A stretch of DNA of 34,759 nt, from positions 1-34,759 of the forward strand of contig JAIRXA010000085.1 of NCBI GenBank assembly GCA_031268525.1, written 5' to 3'. The position numbers and the translations under genes are program-made. Origin of the DNA: Coriobacteriales bacterium (GTDB lineage Bacteria; Actinomycetota; Coriobacteriia; Coriobacteriales; UBA8131). Shown piece by piece: positions 16,749 through 25,768 of the stretch; the first letter of the stretch is position 1, and the number at the start of each line of letters is the position of its first letter. Under the pieces are notes generated by a model. That model searched no databases. It was not told the origin of the DNA and saw only the letters and a list, made by a program, of their open reading frames with translations.

Positions 16749-19700
16749 ATGGCAATCACTGAGATCGAACTGATACCACTTGACGACCGGTCTTCGGGGG
16801 GTGCAGCAGTTAATGCTGCCTTACTTGGTCCCAGACAAGCTCTGACCTTATCGGTGCGAAACCTGGGCAAGGTAGATCCTGAGTATATCGCCCGGCTCTG
16901 TGGTGTTTCCACCGAGGATGCCATCGACAGGCTCAGTGGCCATATCTATCAAAACCCTGAAACCTGGCAAGGCGATGCAATGCAGGGCTGGGAGCTTGCC
17001 GGGGGATACCTCTCGGGCAACGTCTACCTCAAACTGGACGCCGCTTTGAGAGCCCGCAGCAACTCGAACGCCCACGGACGTTTTGAGGCCAACATTCAGG
17101 CGCTCAAGGAGGTGCTGCCAGCCGCTATACCGTTTGCCAACATCTACTACGGCCTCGGCACGCCGTGGATCAAAGAGAGCATCTACAACGCCTTTGTAAA
17201 GGAGGTGCTGTTCGGTATCAGCGGTGGGGGTCGACTAGATCTGGTCACATACGACAAGGCCAAGAACAAGTGGTGTATCCGCTCCAAGCGCAAGTTGTCC
17301 AAGTCAACACGCGGCGATTTTGGCACCACCTATCAGGGTTGCGGTACTCTTGAGCTTTTAGAGGATCGCATGAATCTCAAGTCCACAGTTGTTAAGCATG
17401 AGATCAGCGATCCTGCCGCCAAGGGCGGGACTCGCAGGGTCACAGACGAGAAGGCCACCGCTTTTACTCAACGCCAGCAGGAACGCCTTGGAGAAGCATT
17501 CGTCACATGGGTAGGTAATAACGAGGCTGTTCAGTGCAGCATCGCATCCAGTTTTAACGCTCGTTTCGGCTACATGCTCCGCAAGAGGTTCAGCGGCAGT
17601 TATCTTGATTTCCCAGGTCTTGCAGAGGGTATCGAGCTGTTCCAGTGTCAAAGGGATGCGATCGCCCGCATCCTGCTCACCCCCAACACTCTGCTTGCCC
17701 ATGAGGTAGGTGTCGGCAAGACTTACACCATGATCGTCTCTGGCATGCTGATGCGTCAGATGGGAATCTCCAGCAAAAATCTCTATGCCGTACCAAACGA
17801 TATTGTGGGGCAGTGGGAAGACTTCTTCCGTACCCTCTACCCAGAGGCAGCCATACTCGTCATCACTCCTGACGTGATGGTGCCCACACTTAGGAACGAG
17901 ACACTTAAGGAGGCCTGCACCGGCGACTACGATGCCATCATAATGTCGCACAGCGTATTTGAGCGCATCCCCCTGCGCCGCCCGCCAAAGCCTGTCGAGC
18001 GACGTGGCAGTAGCAAGAAGGCGGAGTCCTGCAAGCCCTACAAGCATGTCTTGTACTGGTTTGAAGACTTGGGCGTAAACACGCTGTTCATTGATGAGGT
18101 GCATAAGTATAAGAACATTCCGCTGCACAGCCGCATCAACAACGTATATGGCCTCAACATAACCGGCGCCGACACGTCTGCTGACGTTTTGGCCAAGGTG
18201 CGCTGTGTACAGAAAATGAACGGTGGCGGAGGCGTGGTGCTCGCCACTGGCACCCCCATCACCAATTCTCTCGCAGACGTGTTCGCCTGGCAGTCGATGT
18301 GTCAGCCCTCACTGCTCAAAATGCTCAACATAGACACCTTTGACAAGTGGGTGTCCACCTTCGCTGAGCGCACTGAGGAATACGAGATAACCCTCGCTGG
18401 CAAGCCGCGTCTGACCACACGCTTCCGGTGCTTTTGCAACCTCCCTGAGCTAGCGTCTCTCATGAGCCAGTTCACCGACTTTCACCGGCTCGACATGCGG
18501 GATGACCTGCCAAAACTTGACAAGTATAGCGAGCATGTTGTGGCTATGAATGAATATCAGGAGTGGGTATTCGAGGATTTCTCGGGCCGCATCGAGAAGA
18601 TCAGGTGCAGGCAGGTGCATCCCAAGGACGACAACATGCTGATGGTCTACACTGATGCCCGCAAGACCTCTCTGGATGTGCGTCTGTTCGACACCGCTTT
18701 CGTGAGCAAAATGGAGTGCAAGGTGCAACGCTGCGCTCGACAGATCTACGAGATCTACCTCGCGGGTGCGGATGGGCTACTCACACAACTCGTATTCTGT
18801 GACACGTCCACACCCAAGAATAGTTTTAACATATTCGACGAGTTGACCAACGAGTTGCTTGCGCTGGGAATCCCGCGCAGCGAGATCGCTTTTGTGCAAG
18901 ACAACACCACCACCGAGCAGTATAAAAAGGCATTGGTCGCCGAGATGAACTCGGGACGGGTGCGCATCTTGGTAGGCTCGACCGCCAAGGGCGGCACAGG
19001 CTTCAACGTCCAGGAGCGGCTGGTTGCCATACATCATCTCGACACACCCTGGCGCCCCGCAGACATGATCCAGCGCGAGGGGCGTGGCCTGCGCCCAGGC
19101 AACACCAATAAGCAGCTCTTTATTTACCGCTACCTCACAGAAAAGAGCTTTGATGCCTACCAGTATCAGATATTGGAGACCAAACAGGAGCTGATAGCCC
19201 AGTTCATGTCAGGGTCCTTCCCTTTCCGCGAAGTGGAGGATTTGGGAGCGGCAGTGCTGGACTACGGCCAGGTAAAAGCGCTTTTGGAGGATAACCCCCG
19301 CATCAAGGAGCGCCTGGACATCGCGAACGACATAACGCGGCTGCGTCTCCTGCTCAAGGGCGACGAGGAGAACCGTTTGGCGCTCAGAAGTGAACTGGCG
19401 GCCATACCAGCCAAGATCGCCGAGATGGACGCGCATCTGGCCGCGGCAAGTGCCGATAGTCTAACCGCCGCAGCCGCGCCCGCTCCGCTTGCAACACAAG
19501 AGGACAGGAAGCGGCACGGGGCGTACATCCTCTGGGCGGCAGAGGATATCGCTTGCGGCGAGCGCCGGGAGCTGGGTTCCTACCGAGGATTCGGCCTAAG
19601 CATTGCCAAGGAAGCCGAGGGCGAAGACCTCGCAGTGTACGCCGTACTCGACGGGCAAGGGCAGTACAGGGTCAAGCTGGGTGAGAGTGCCGCAGGCGCT

Positions 19701-19895
19701 ATAACCCGTCTGGATAACCGTCTCTCCCGCCTCGCCAAGGACATTGAGGACATGAAAGTCGACAGGGAGGCGCTCATCAATCGTCGCGACGACATCGCCA
19801 ATTCGCTGGGTACCCCCGAGAGCTACAGCTCTCAGATAAAGGCCAAACAGCTCAAGCTGGACGAGCTGGATACACAGATACAGGAAGGTGCGTGA
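16749..19895 (+). CDS. Large SF2 (DEAD/DEAH, SNF2-related) helicase, COG4646/LtrC-like helicase without a methyltransferase domain
   Basis: N-terminal GYLSGNVYLKLDAA..FEANIQALKEVLP; Walker A LLAHEVGVGKTYT; DEVH in FIDEVHKYKN; TGTPITNS; QREGRGLRPGN; start shortened to MAITEIEL with GAAAGGTG SD. Confidence 0.88.
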   Translation: MAITEIELIPLDDRSSGGAAVNAALLGPRQALTLSVRNLGKVDPEYIARLCGVSTEDAIDRLSGHIYQNPETWQGDAMQGWELAGGYLSGNVYLKLDAALRARSNSNAHGRFEANIQALKEVLPAAIPFANIYYGLGTPWIKESIYNAFVKEVLFGISGGGRLDLVTYDKAKNKWCIRSKRKLSKSTRGDFGTTYQGCGTLELLEDRMNLKSTVVKHEISDPAAKGGTRRVTDEKATAFTQRQQERLGEAFVTWVGNNEAVQCSIASSFNARFGYMLRKRFSGSYLDFPGLAEGIELFQCQRDAIARILLTPNTLLAHEVGVGKTYTMIVSGMLMRQMGISSKNLYAVPNDIVGQWEDFFRTLYPEAAILVITPDVMVPTLRNETLKEACTGDYDAIIMSHSVFERIPLRRPPKPVERRGSSKKAESCKPYKHVLYWFEDLGVNTLFIDEVHKYKNIPLHSRINNVYGLNITGADTSADVLAKVRCVQKMNGGGGVVLATGTPITNSLADVFAWQSMCQPSLLKMLNIDTFDKWVSTFAERTEEYEITLAGKPRLTTRFRCFCNLPELASLMSQFTDFHRLDMRDDLPKLDKYSEHVVAMNEYQEWVFEDFSGRIEKIRCRQVHPKDDNMLMVYTDARKTSLDVRLFDTAFVSKMECKVQRCARQIYEIYLAGADGLLTQLVFCDTSTPKNSFNIFDELTNELLALGIPRSEIAFVQDNTTTEQYKKALVAEMNSGRVRILVGSTAKGGTGFNVQERLVAIHHLDTPWRPADMIQREGRGLRPGNTNKQLFIYRYLTEKSFDAYQYQILETKQELIAQFMSGSFPFREVEDLGAAVLDYGQVKALLEDNPRIKERLDIANDITRLRLLLKGDEENRLALRSELAAIPAKIAEMDAHLAAASADSLTAAAAPAPLATQEDRKRHGAYILWAAEDIACGERRELGSYRGFGLSIAKEAEGEDLAVYAVLDGQGQYRVKLGESAAGAITRLDNRLSRLAKDIEDMKVDREALINRRDDIANSLGTPESYSSQIKAKQLKLDELDTQIQEGA

Positions 19896-21004
19896 TCCAG
19901 ATGAAGAAGGATGCCAATACAGGCGTTGCCCTGCAGGCAGCCATCAGTTCGGTCGCTGACCTCTATGTTGGCGCTCTCAATCAGGGGCTCTCGCCATCCA
20001 ACTTACCTCCGTTCATGCTTTGGGGGCCGCCGGGGGTCGGCAAGTCGCAGGGCGTGAGGCAGATCGCGCTCGACGTTGGGAAGCGCACTGGCAGGAAGGC
20101 CGTAGTCACCGACGTGCGTCTGATGCTCTTCAATCCCGTAGACCTGCGTGGCATACCGGTGGCCAATGCCGAGCGTACGCTAGCGGTTTGGCTCAAGCCG
20201 GAGGTTTTTGATATGGACGCCGACGACGGCATCGTCAACGTCCTGTTTTTGGACGAGATCAGTGCCGCACCACCGTCCGTGCAGGCCACGGCCTACCAGA
20301 TCACCTTGGATCGCCGCATCGGCGAACATAGGCTGCCAGATAACTGCATCGTCATAGCAGCAGGCAACCGTGTGACCGACCGCTCGGTGGCCTACAAAAT
20401 GCCCAAGGCACTCGCGAACCGGCTTTGCCACATCGACGTGCGTGCGGACCACAGGACGTGGAAGGCTTGGGCTGTGCGATCTGGCATAGACCCCCGCATC
20501 CTGGGCTTCTTGGAGTTTCAGCCAGACCGGCTCATGCGTTTTGACACTGCGACAGACGACCATGCCTTCGCCACGCCACGCTCTTGGGAGATGCTCAGCC
20601 GCGTGCTCGACTGCCTCACTGGCGATGACAGCGGGCTATTTCTACTGACGTCGGGCTGTGTTGGCGAGGGGGTGGCTACGGAGTTCCTCACCTGGATTGA
20701 TGTTTATGATAGTCTGCCCGACATTGCTGCCATCTTTGACGGCAAGGATGTTGAGGTGCCCAAATCGACTGACGCCTTATATGCGCTCGTTTCCTCGATG
20801 GTTGCCTACGCCAGGGACAACCTGGATGATGAATGGCGCATCGAACGCTCAATAGCCTACGGGACACGCCTGCCAGTGGATTATACGGTTGTACTCTTCC
20901 GCGATTACCAATCTATCAGTGAGCAGTCTAAGCGTTTGCTCATGCGCTCAGAAGCTCTCAACGACTGGAGCATAGCACACGGGAGATTCTTTAATGATAT
21001 CTGA
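19892..21004 (+). CDS. MoxR-like AAA+ ATPase
   Basis: MLWGPPGVGKSQG, VLFLDEISAAPPSVQATAYQITLDRRIGEHRLPDNCIVIAAGNR; start GTG 19892 or ATG 19901. Confidence 0.88.
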   Translation: MIQMKKDANTGVALQAAISSVADLYVGALNQGLSPSNLPPFMLWGPPGVGKSQGVRQIALDVGKRTGRKAVVTDVRLMLFNPVDLRGIPVANAERTLAVWLKPEVFDMDADDGIVNVLFLDEISAAPPSVQATAYQITLDRRIGEHRLPDNCIVIAAGNRVTDRSVAYKMPKALANRLCHIDVRADHRTWKAWAVRSGIDPRILGFLEFQPDRLMRFDTATDDHAFATPRSWEMLSRVLDCLTGDDSGLFLLTSGCVGEGVATEFLTWIDVYDSLPDIAAIFDGKDVEVPKSTDALYALVSSMVAYARDNLDDEWRIERSIAYGTRLPVDYTVVLFRDYQSISEQSKRLLMRSEALNDWSIAHGRFFNDI

Positions 21005-22280
21005 TGACGGATACGCGCGCAGAGCTGCGGATCGGCTCCTGCGCTCGCGCACGCGCCTGCTGCTCGACCATGGTTTCTTTGGACTACTGCTGATGCACAT
21101 GCACTTCGCCCTGGACGATACATTCGGCATGGCGGCGACAGACGGCGACTTCATCTACTTCTCCCCAGAGTTTCTGGCAAACATCAGCGACGAGGAGTTG
21201 GACTTCATCATGATGCACGAGGTGATGCATACAGCGCTTGCCCACACCTCGCGTGTCAGCGAGCGGGACAGTTTCGCCTTCAACGTGGCCTGCGACATCG
21301 TGGTTAACTCTATCATCATCAAGGAGATGGGAAGGGGGTCGTTCTCGCTCGAGAAGTATGGCCCAGCCATGCACCTGGCGCCCAGTGGCAGGGAGGGTTA
21401 TCTCTACTCCGCTGAGGAGGTCTACGAGATGCTTGGTAAATACAAATTACAGTGCGACCAGGCCTCTGATGGAGCAGGAGGAGGCACAGCGAAAGGCAAA
21501 GGTGCGGCCAGTGGCAGGCGTGAAGCGAACGGCAGAGGTACGGCCAGTGGCAGGCGTGAAACGAACGACAGAGGCGAGATACTTGATGACCACTCGCGCT
21601 GGGGCAAGCATGCTGGTGACGACAGGCATCAGGCGACTTGGCGGCAGCGCATCCTGGCTGCTGCAAAGGCTATGGAGCGCAGGGAACGGGATTGCGGCAG
21701 GCTCCCGCTGTTCGCTGAGAGGCTTGTCAGGGAGCTTGCGGAGTCAAAGGTGGACTGGCGCTCCGTACTTCAGAATTTCATTCAGGAGGAGGTCTTCGAC
21801 TACGGCTTCCAGCCACCGGACAAGCGCTACCAGGATGGCGACTTCCTGCTGCCAGACTTCAACGATAAGCGCAACGTGCTACACAACGTCATGTTCTACG
21901 TCGATGCTTCCGGGTCGGTATCCAACCAGGAACTTGTCGAAGCCATGAGCGAGGTCGTCGGGGCGGTCGAGCAGTTCGGCGGCTGCCTGACTGGCTACGT
22001 CTCCTTCTTTGACGCGAAGGTTGGCAAGCCCCTGCCATTCGATGATGTGTCCGACCTTAACAGAGCTGCCGTGTGCGGCGGTGGCGGCACCAGCTTCCAG
22101 ACCGTGTTCGATAGCCTCCAAGGTTTTGCCAAAGACAACCCCGTCTCCTGCGCCATAGTACTCACAGATGGCTATGCGCCCTACCCTGCAGAGAGTGCAG
22201 CGGCAGATATACCGATACTCTGGCTCATCAACAACGAGAAGAAGACCCCTCCTTGGGGACTGGTAGTGAGGATGGATTAA
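20994..22280 (+). CDS. DUF2201-like protein: putative HExxH metallopeptidase domain fused to vWA-like domain
   Basis: IMMHEVMHTALAHTSRV (HExxH) and NVMFYVDASGSVSNQELVEAM (MIDAS); overlaps the MoxR gene by 11 nt. Confidence 0.87.
   Translation: MISDDGYARRAADRLLRSRTRLLLDHGFFGLLLMHMHFALDDTFGMAATDGDFIYFSPEFLANISDEELDFIMMHEVMHTALAHTSRVSERDSFAFNVACDIVVNSIIIKEMGRGSFSLEKYGPAMHLAPSGREGYLYSAEEVYEMLGKYKLQCDQASDGAGGGTAKGKGAASGRREANGRGTASGRRETNDRGEILDDHSRWGKHAGDDRHQATWRQRILAAAKAMERRERDCGRLPLFAERLVRELAESKVDWRSVLQNFIQEEVFDYGFQPPDKRYQDGDFLLPDFNDKRNVLHNVMFYVDASGSVSNQELVEAMSEVVGAVEQFGGCLTGYVSFFDAKVGKPLPFDDVSDLNRAAVCGGGGTSFQTVFDSLQGFAKDNPVSCAIVLTDGYAPYPAESAAADIPILWLINNEKKTPPWGLVVRMD
21501..21572. repeat. 36-bp tandem duplication within the linker of the DUF2201-like protein
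   Basis: ggtgcggccagtggcaggcgtgaagcgaacggcaga / ggtacggccagtggcaggcgtgaaacgaacgacaga; protein GAASGRREANGR/GTASGRRETNDR. Confidence 0.85.
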
Positions 22281-22302
22281 GCAGACAGATGAAGAACTCG
22301 GA

Positions 22303-22818
22303 TTACTCTACTGTTTTGCTGGGCTTCGCCAGCACATCATTGAGGCCAATGTAGCCTCTGGAGAAAGCCAAGAGCTTGAGACTGTATGTATCCATCAGCT
22401 TGTTTGAGTAGGAGACGATCTCATCAATTATCTCAGCTGTAACTACCATGTCCTTATAGCGTGAACTGTTGCGATAGATAATCTCACGCATCTCCGTCAC
22501 CACCGAAAACGAGCCACTGAGCAAAGTCGTGTTGATGAGACAGCACGCCCACATGGCTTCTTCCAGTTTTTCTGTCGGGAGGCTGAATGGCAGGAAGCTA
22601 GCGACGGTGATCCGCTCGCCTTTTCCGTTTGTTTCTATAAAGAAGCAGGCGTCCAGGTCTTTACCTCTGATGTTGTAGTGGATGGTGAGCTCTTTGTCGT
22701 CGGCCTCATAATGCCAGCCGCGTTTGTCAAAATAACTCTTAATCGTCGCGTACGTTGCTGTTGCGTTTGATGTCTTGGTCTTGTCTCCCATGGTTAATCC
22801 TCCCGAGTATTCATCCAA
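22303..22818 (-). CDS. YbjN-like protein
   Basis: ATIKSYFDKRGWHYEADDKELTIHYNIRGKDLDACFFIETNGKGERITVASFLPFSLP...CCLINTTLLSGSF. Confidence 0.6.
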   Translation of the reverse strand: MDEYSGGLTMGDKTKTSNATATYATIKSYFDKRGWHYEADDKELTIHYNIRGKDLDACFFIETNGKGERITVASFLPFSLPTEKLEEAMWACCLINTTLLSGSFSVVTEMREIIYRNSSRYKDMVVTAEIIDEIVSYSNKLMDTYSLKLLAFSRGYIGLNDVLAKPSKTVE

Positions 22819-23777
22819 AGGCCGATCAGTCCTTTGGTGTCTATTTCGCCTTTGTTCAACGCTTCGAAGTGAGGGTAGAGATCATCCACTGTGCGAAGCG
22901 TGCTGTAGAGCATCACACCAAACAGCTTGTTCCCTGGTAGGCTGCTACGGTAGTAGGCGGAGGAAACATAGTCCAGCCTGTCACGCTCTGGGTCAAAAAT
23001 AAAGCATCCGACCGACAGATACTGGTTTATTTCGTTTATGCATCTTAGGAATTCGCTGCCTTGGGCTGCGTCGATAGCAAGTATTACCTTTGCGACTATT
23101 CGCAGACATCCAGACTGAGGAATTACCCTGAAACAAACAGGCACTCTCGTGCTCCTGAACTTGATAGCTGTGGTAATGGTGCGTTTTTCATCATCGCTGG
23201 AGTACAGCAATTCCTCATTGTCAAGAAAAGCGCAGAGTTTGCCAAAAATCAATTCAGCCTGCCCCAACTCATCCAAGCCGTCCATGTCAGCTCGCTCCAA
23301 GAGTTTGCGCCGCGCGGCATCTTCTGAAGCAATCTTCTCAAGTATTGCGGCACTGCGCTCCGTCAACTCCTTCTTAATCTCGCCGAAGACAGCAGCTACC
23401 ACCATGCGATAGTCCGGGCAATTTCTCGCAAGCCACATCATTGCGCCGAACTCGCTCATTATGGCCTCCGAATCCAAGCTCTGGCCATGCGAGGCTCTGT
23501 TCTCGTAGAAGCGCTCGAGCGTCTGACGGTTCTCGGGTATGTCGAGAGGGAAGTTACGACTCAGCCATCCGCGCATTATCTCGGTGTCTTTGTCTACAAA
23601 CGCCCCAAACTCATCGATTATCTCATCGCTCAGGCCTTCGGTTATCTTTTTTCCAACGCGCATCTCCAAATCGGCATATAGGTCCGAAATGAACCGAGTC
23701 TTCCGTTTTTCCGGCATCGAGCCAAGCCCTATCTCTTCGAGAAAGTCGTTGTCTAGTTTGAGCTTATCCATTATCAT
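22794..23777 (-). CDS. Helical protein with C-terminal YbjN-like domain
   Basis: C-terminus VPVCFRVIPQSGCLRIVAKVILAIDAAQGSEFLRCINEINQYLSVGCFIFDPERDRLDYVSSAYYRSS. Confidence 0.55.
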   Translation of the reverse strand: MIMDKLKLDNDFLEEIGLGSMPEKRKTRFISDLYADLEMRVGKKITEGLSDEIIDEFGAFVDKDTEIMRGWLSRNFPLDIPENRQTLERFYENRASHGQSLDSEAIMSEFGAMMWLARNCPDYRMVVAAVFGEIKKELTERSAAILEKIASEDAARRKLLERADMDGLDELGQAELIFGKLCAFLDNEELLYSSDDEKRTITTAIKFRSTRVPVCFRVIPQSGCLRIVAKVILAIDAAQGSEFLRCINEINQYLSVGCFIFDPERDRLDYVSSAYYRSSLPGNKLFGVMLYSTLRTVDDLYPHFEALNKGEIDTKGLIGLWMNTRED

Positions 23778-25582
23778 GCCTTCTTTCTGCTCTTACCCTT
23801 GCGGCCAGTTTTTCCGTCAGTTTTGTCTCCGGGCTGGTTGGGCTGGTCGCCTCCCGGCTTCTCAGTTTGCGCAGCGCTGGTCTTCTGCGTTTTCTTATGC
23901 CTCACATCCTGCCGCTTCGCTTCTAAAAACGACAAGTCGTCCCATGAGATCGAGGTGGTGCTGTCAGCCTGTTGAGACTTTGGCTCCACCTTGGCTTCTT
24001 TGTCTTGAGCAGGCGGGGTTTTACTCTCTGGTGCAGTCATGCTGGCAAGCATGTCTGCAAGTTCTTGGACGGTGCCCGTATCAGTACCACTGCCCTCGAT
24101 TTGTGCGCGGACGGTCTCTATTTTCTTCTTTTGGCTCTGCTTGGGCTTGGCACTTTTTGTATCGACCTCTTTGCCATCCCTCCGCCGCCAGATGCCCTCT
24201 TCTACCATGCGTTTGCGTATCTGTGTCGCCGTGGTGTCATCTTGCGCTTTTGGCGCAAGTGGTACAGAGACGACAACGGGCTTAAGCTCCCTGTTGTCGA
24301 ACAAGAGCCTGACCATCGCTTTGTAGCGCCCGATGTGGCGCACAGAGTCGATGTCGATGTCAAACTGGTCGGCAATCACTCGTGCATCATTGGCTCCCAC
24401 CCTGAAGCAGGCGATGGTGCCAACGTTGCCGAGGACGGCCTCCAGGAGAGAATGGTCCTGGCTTCCGGTGTGTAGATTAAAACGGATCAGCTGGCGGATG
24501 TTCTGGTTTGCGAGGATAAAGCCGCAGCCGAACTTGCGTGCCTCAGCCAACAACACAGCGAAGTCTGGGGTTGCGAAACGCTGGAACTCGTCGATGTACA
24601 CGTAGTGCTTACGCAATGGTTCGTCGCCTTTGAGGCACCGCTTCATGATGGCGTTCTTGATAAGCGCTACAAAATACGAGCCTATGAAGTCCGCTACACT
24701 GGTGCCAACGAGAGCCTCGGGTATCTTAACGATGAGTATCTTGCCGTTCTCGATAATCTCCTCAATGTCGATAGTTGTCTTGCCGCCGCCGAGAAAGAAG
24801 CGCAGCGTGGGGTCGGACACCCACTCGTGTATTTTAGAGAGGAACCAATGGATGGTGGAATCCCAATCGCTGTCACGACGGGAGCGTTTCTCCAGGTTCC
24901 ACTGTTCAACCAGACGCGTGCTCTTGATGGACTTCAGCGCATCGCCCAGATGGGCATCGTTGATGCTCAGAGCTTCAACCTCGGTAATGCTGCGCTCGAA
25001 TGGATAGCCGGGGTCCATGATGGTCTCCAGGCGCAAGCGCATAAGCTCTTCGCCACGAGGGCCGTAGTAACCTTCTGGCATCCTGCTGGATATCAGGGCG
25101 TTGAGGGTTTGCACAACAAGTGTCTTTTTTGCTTCATCGTTACAGTCAGCGTTCAAGAGATTGATTATCGGAAGGTACTCAGTGTTGGAGAAGTCCGCCA
25201 ACACTACGTCATTGAGGCGGTTTGGTGGAATTTTGGCCAATATCCTGTCGGCGGTCTTGCCGTGGGGGTCAATGAACGTAATCCCGTTGCCTTGGTTGAT
25301 ATCCTGCATTCCTGCATACTCAAACAAGTTGCTTTTGCCAGTTCCGGTCTTCCCAAAAAACCATGTTTGCTGCAATCTGTCTTCGGGAAACTGCCTGCAT
25401 TCCAGAATCTCTCCATGACTGAGGTAGTGCCCCAGGCTGACTCCCAAATCCAGGGTGTCCAACTCGTTTTTGAGATTGGAGTCCAGATTATAGCTGTCGC
25501 TTGTTTCTTTGCGATTCACTCTCTTGCCGCCTCTCCTGCTGATCTCTGAGTCGTTGATGAGTATTGTTTCAAAATCCCTCAT
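23774..25582 (-). CDS. HerA/FtsK-superfamily ATPase resembling type IV coupling proteins
   Basis: TWFFGKTGTGKSNLFEYAGMQDINQGNGITFIDPHGKTADRIL; Walker B HYVYIDEFQRFATPDFAVLLAEARKFGCGFILANQN; charged disordered C-tail. Confidence 0.85.
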   Translation of the reverse strand: MRDFETILINDSEISRRGGKRVNRKETSDSYNLDSNLKNELDTLDLGVSLGHYLSHGEILECRQFPEDRLQQTWFFGKTGTGKSNLFEYAGMQDINQGNGITFIDPHGKTADRILAKIPPNRLNDVVLADFSNTEYLPIINLLNADCNDEAKKTLVVQTLNALISSRMPEGYYGPRGEELMRLRLETIMDPGYPFERSITEVEALSINDAHLGDALKSIKSTRLVEQWNLEKRSRRDSDWDSTIHWFLSKIHEWVSDPTLRFFLGGGKTTIDIEEIIENGKILIVKIPEALVGTSVADFIGSYFVALIKNAIMKRCLKGDEPLRKHYVYIDEFQRFATPDFAVLLAEARKFGCGFILANQNIRQLIRFNLHTGSQDHSLLEAVLGNVGTIACFRVGANDARVIADQFDIDIDSVRHIGRYKAMVRLLFDNRELKPVVVSVPLAPKAQDDTTATQIRKRMVEEGIWRRRDGKEVDTKSAKPKQSQKKKIETVRAQIEGSGTDTGTVQELADMLASMTAPESKTPPAQDKEAKVEPKSQQADSTTSISWDDLSFLEAKRQDVRHKKTQKTSAAQTEKPGGDQPNQPGDKTDGKTGRKGKSRKKA

Positions 25583-25768
25583 TGCGACGGAATTTCTGAT
25601 GCTTTTCTGCCATGTACCTGCTTATCTCGATAATTCGGCTATACTATTCCATTGAAGGCAAGCACACGGTCATGCATGTAGCATTTTCATGTTTTCACGT
25701 CTGGTGCTTTCGGAATGTAGATGAGTTAAACGAATTGAAGAAGGCGTACCAATCGGAGGGCCGGGGAA

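Noticed and set aside
17358-18128. 256-aa minus-strand ORF
   Set aside because: Antisense to the helicase, whose motifs are clear; no family recognised
16749-19895. Restriction-modification or phage-type methylase-helicase
   Set aside because: No NPPY/DPPY-type methylase motif or SAM-binding motif in the ORF, and no separate methylase or nuclease recognised nearby
24605-25549. 314-aa plus-strand ORF
   Set aside because: Antisense to the HerA-like ATPase
22303-25582. Integrative conjugative element
   Set aside because: A coupling-protein-like ATPase and a conjugation-type helicase exist, but no relaxase, VirB4/VirB6, integrase or tRNA attachment site was seen
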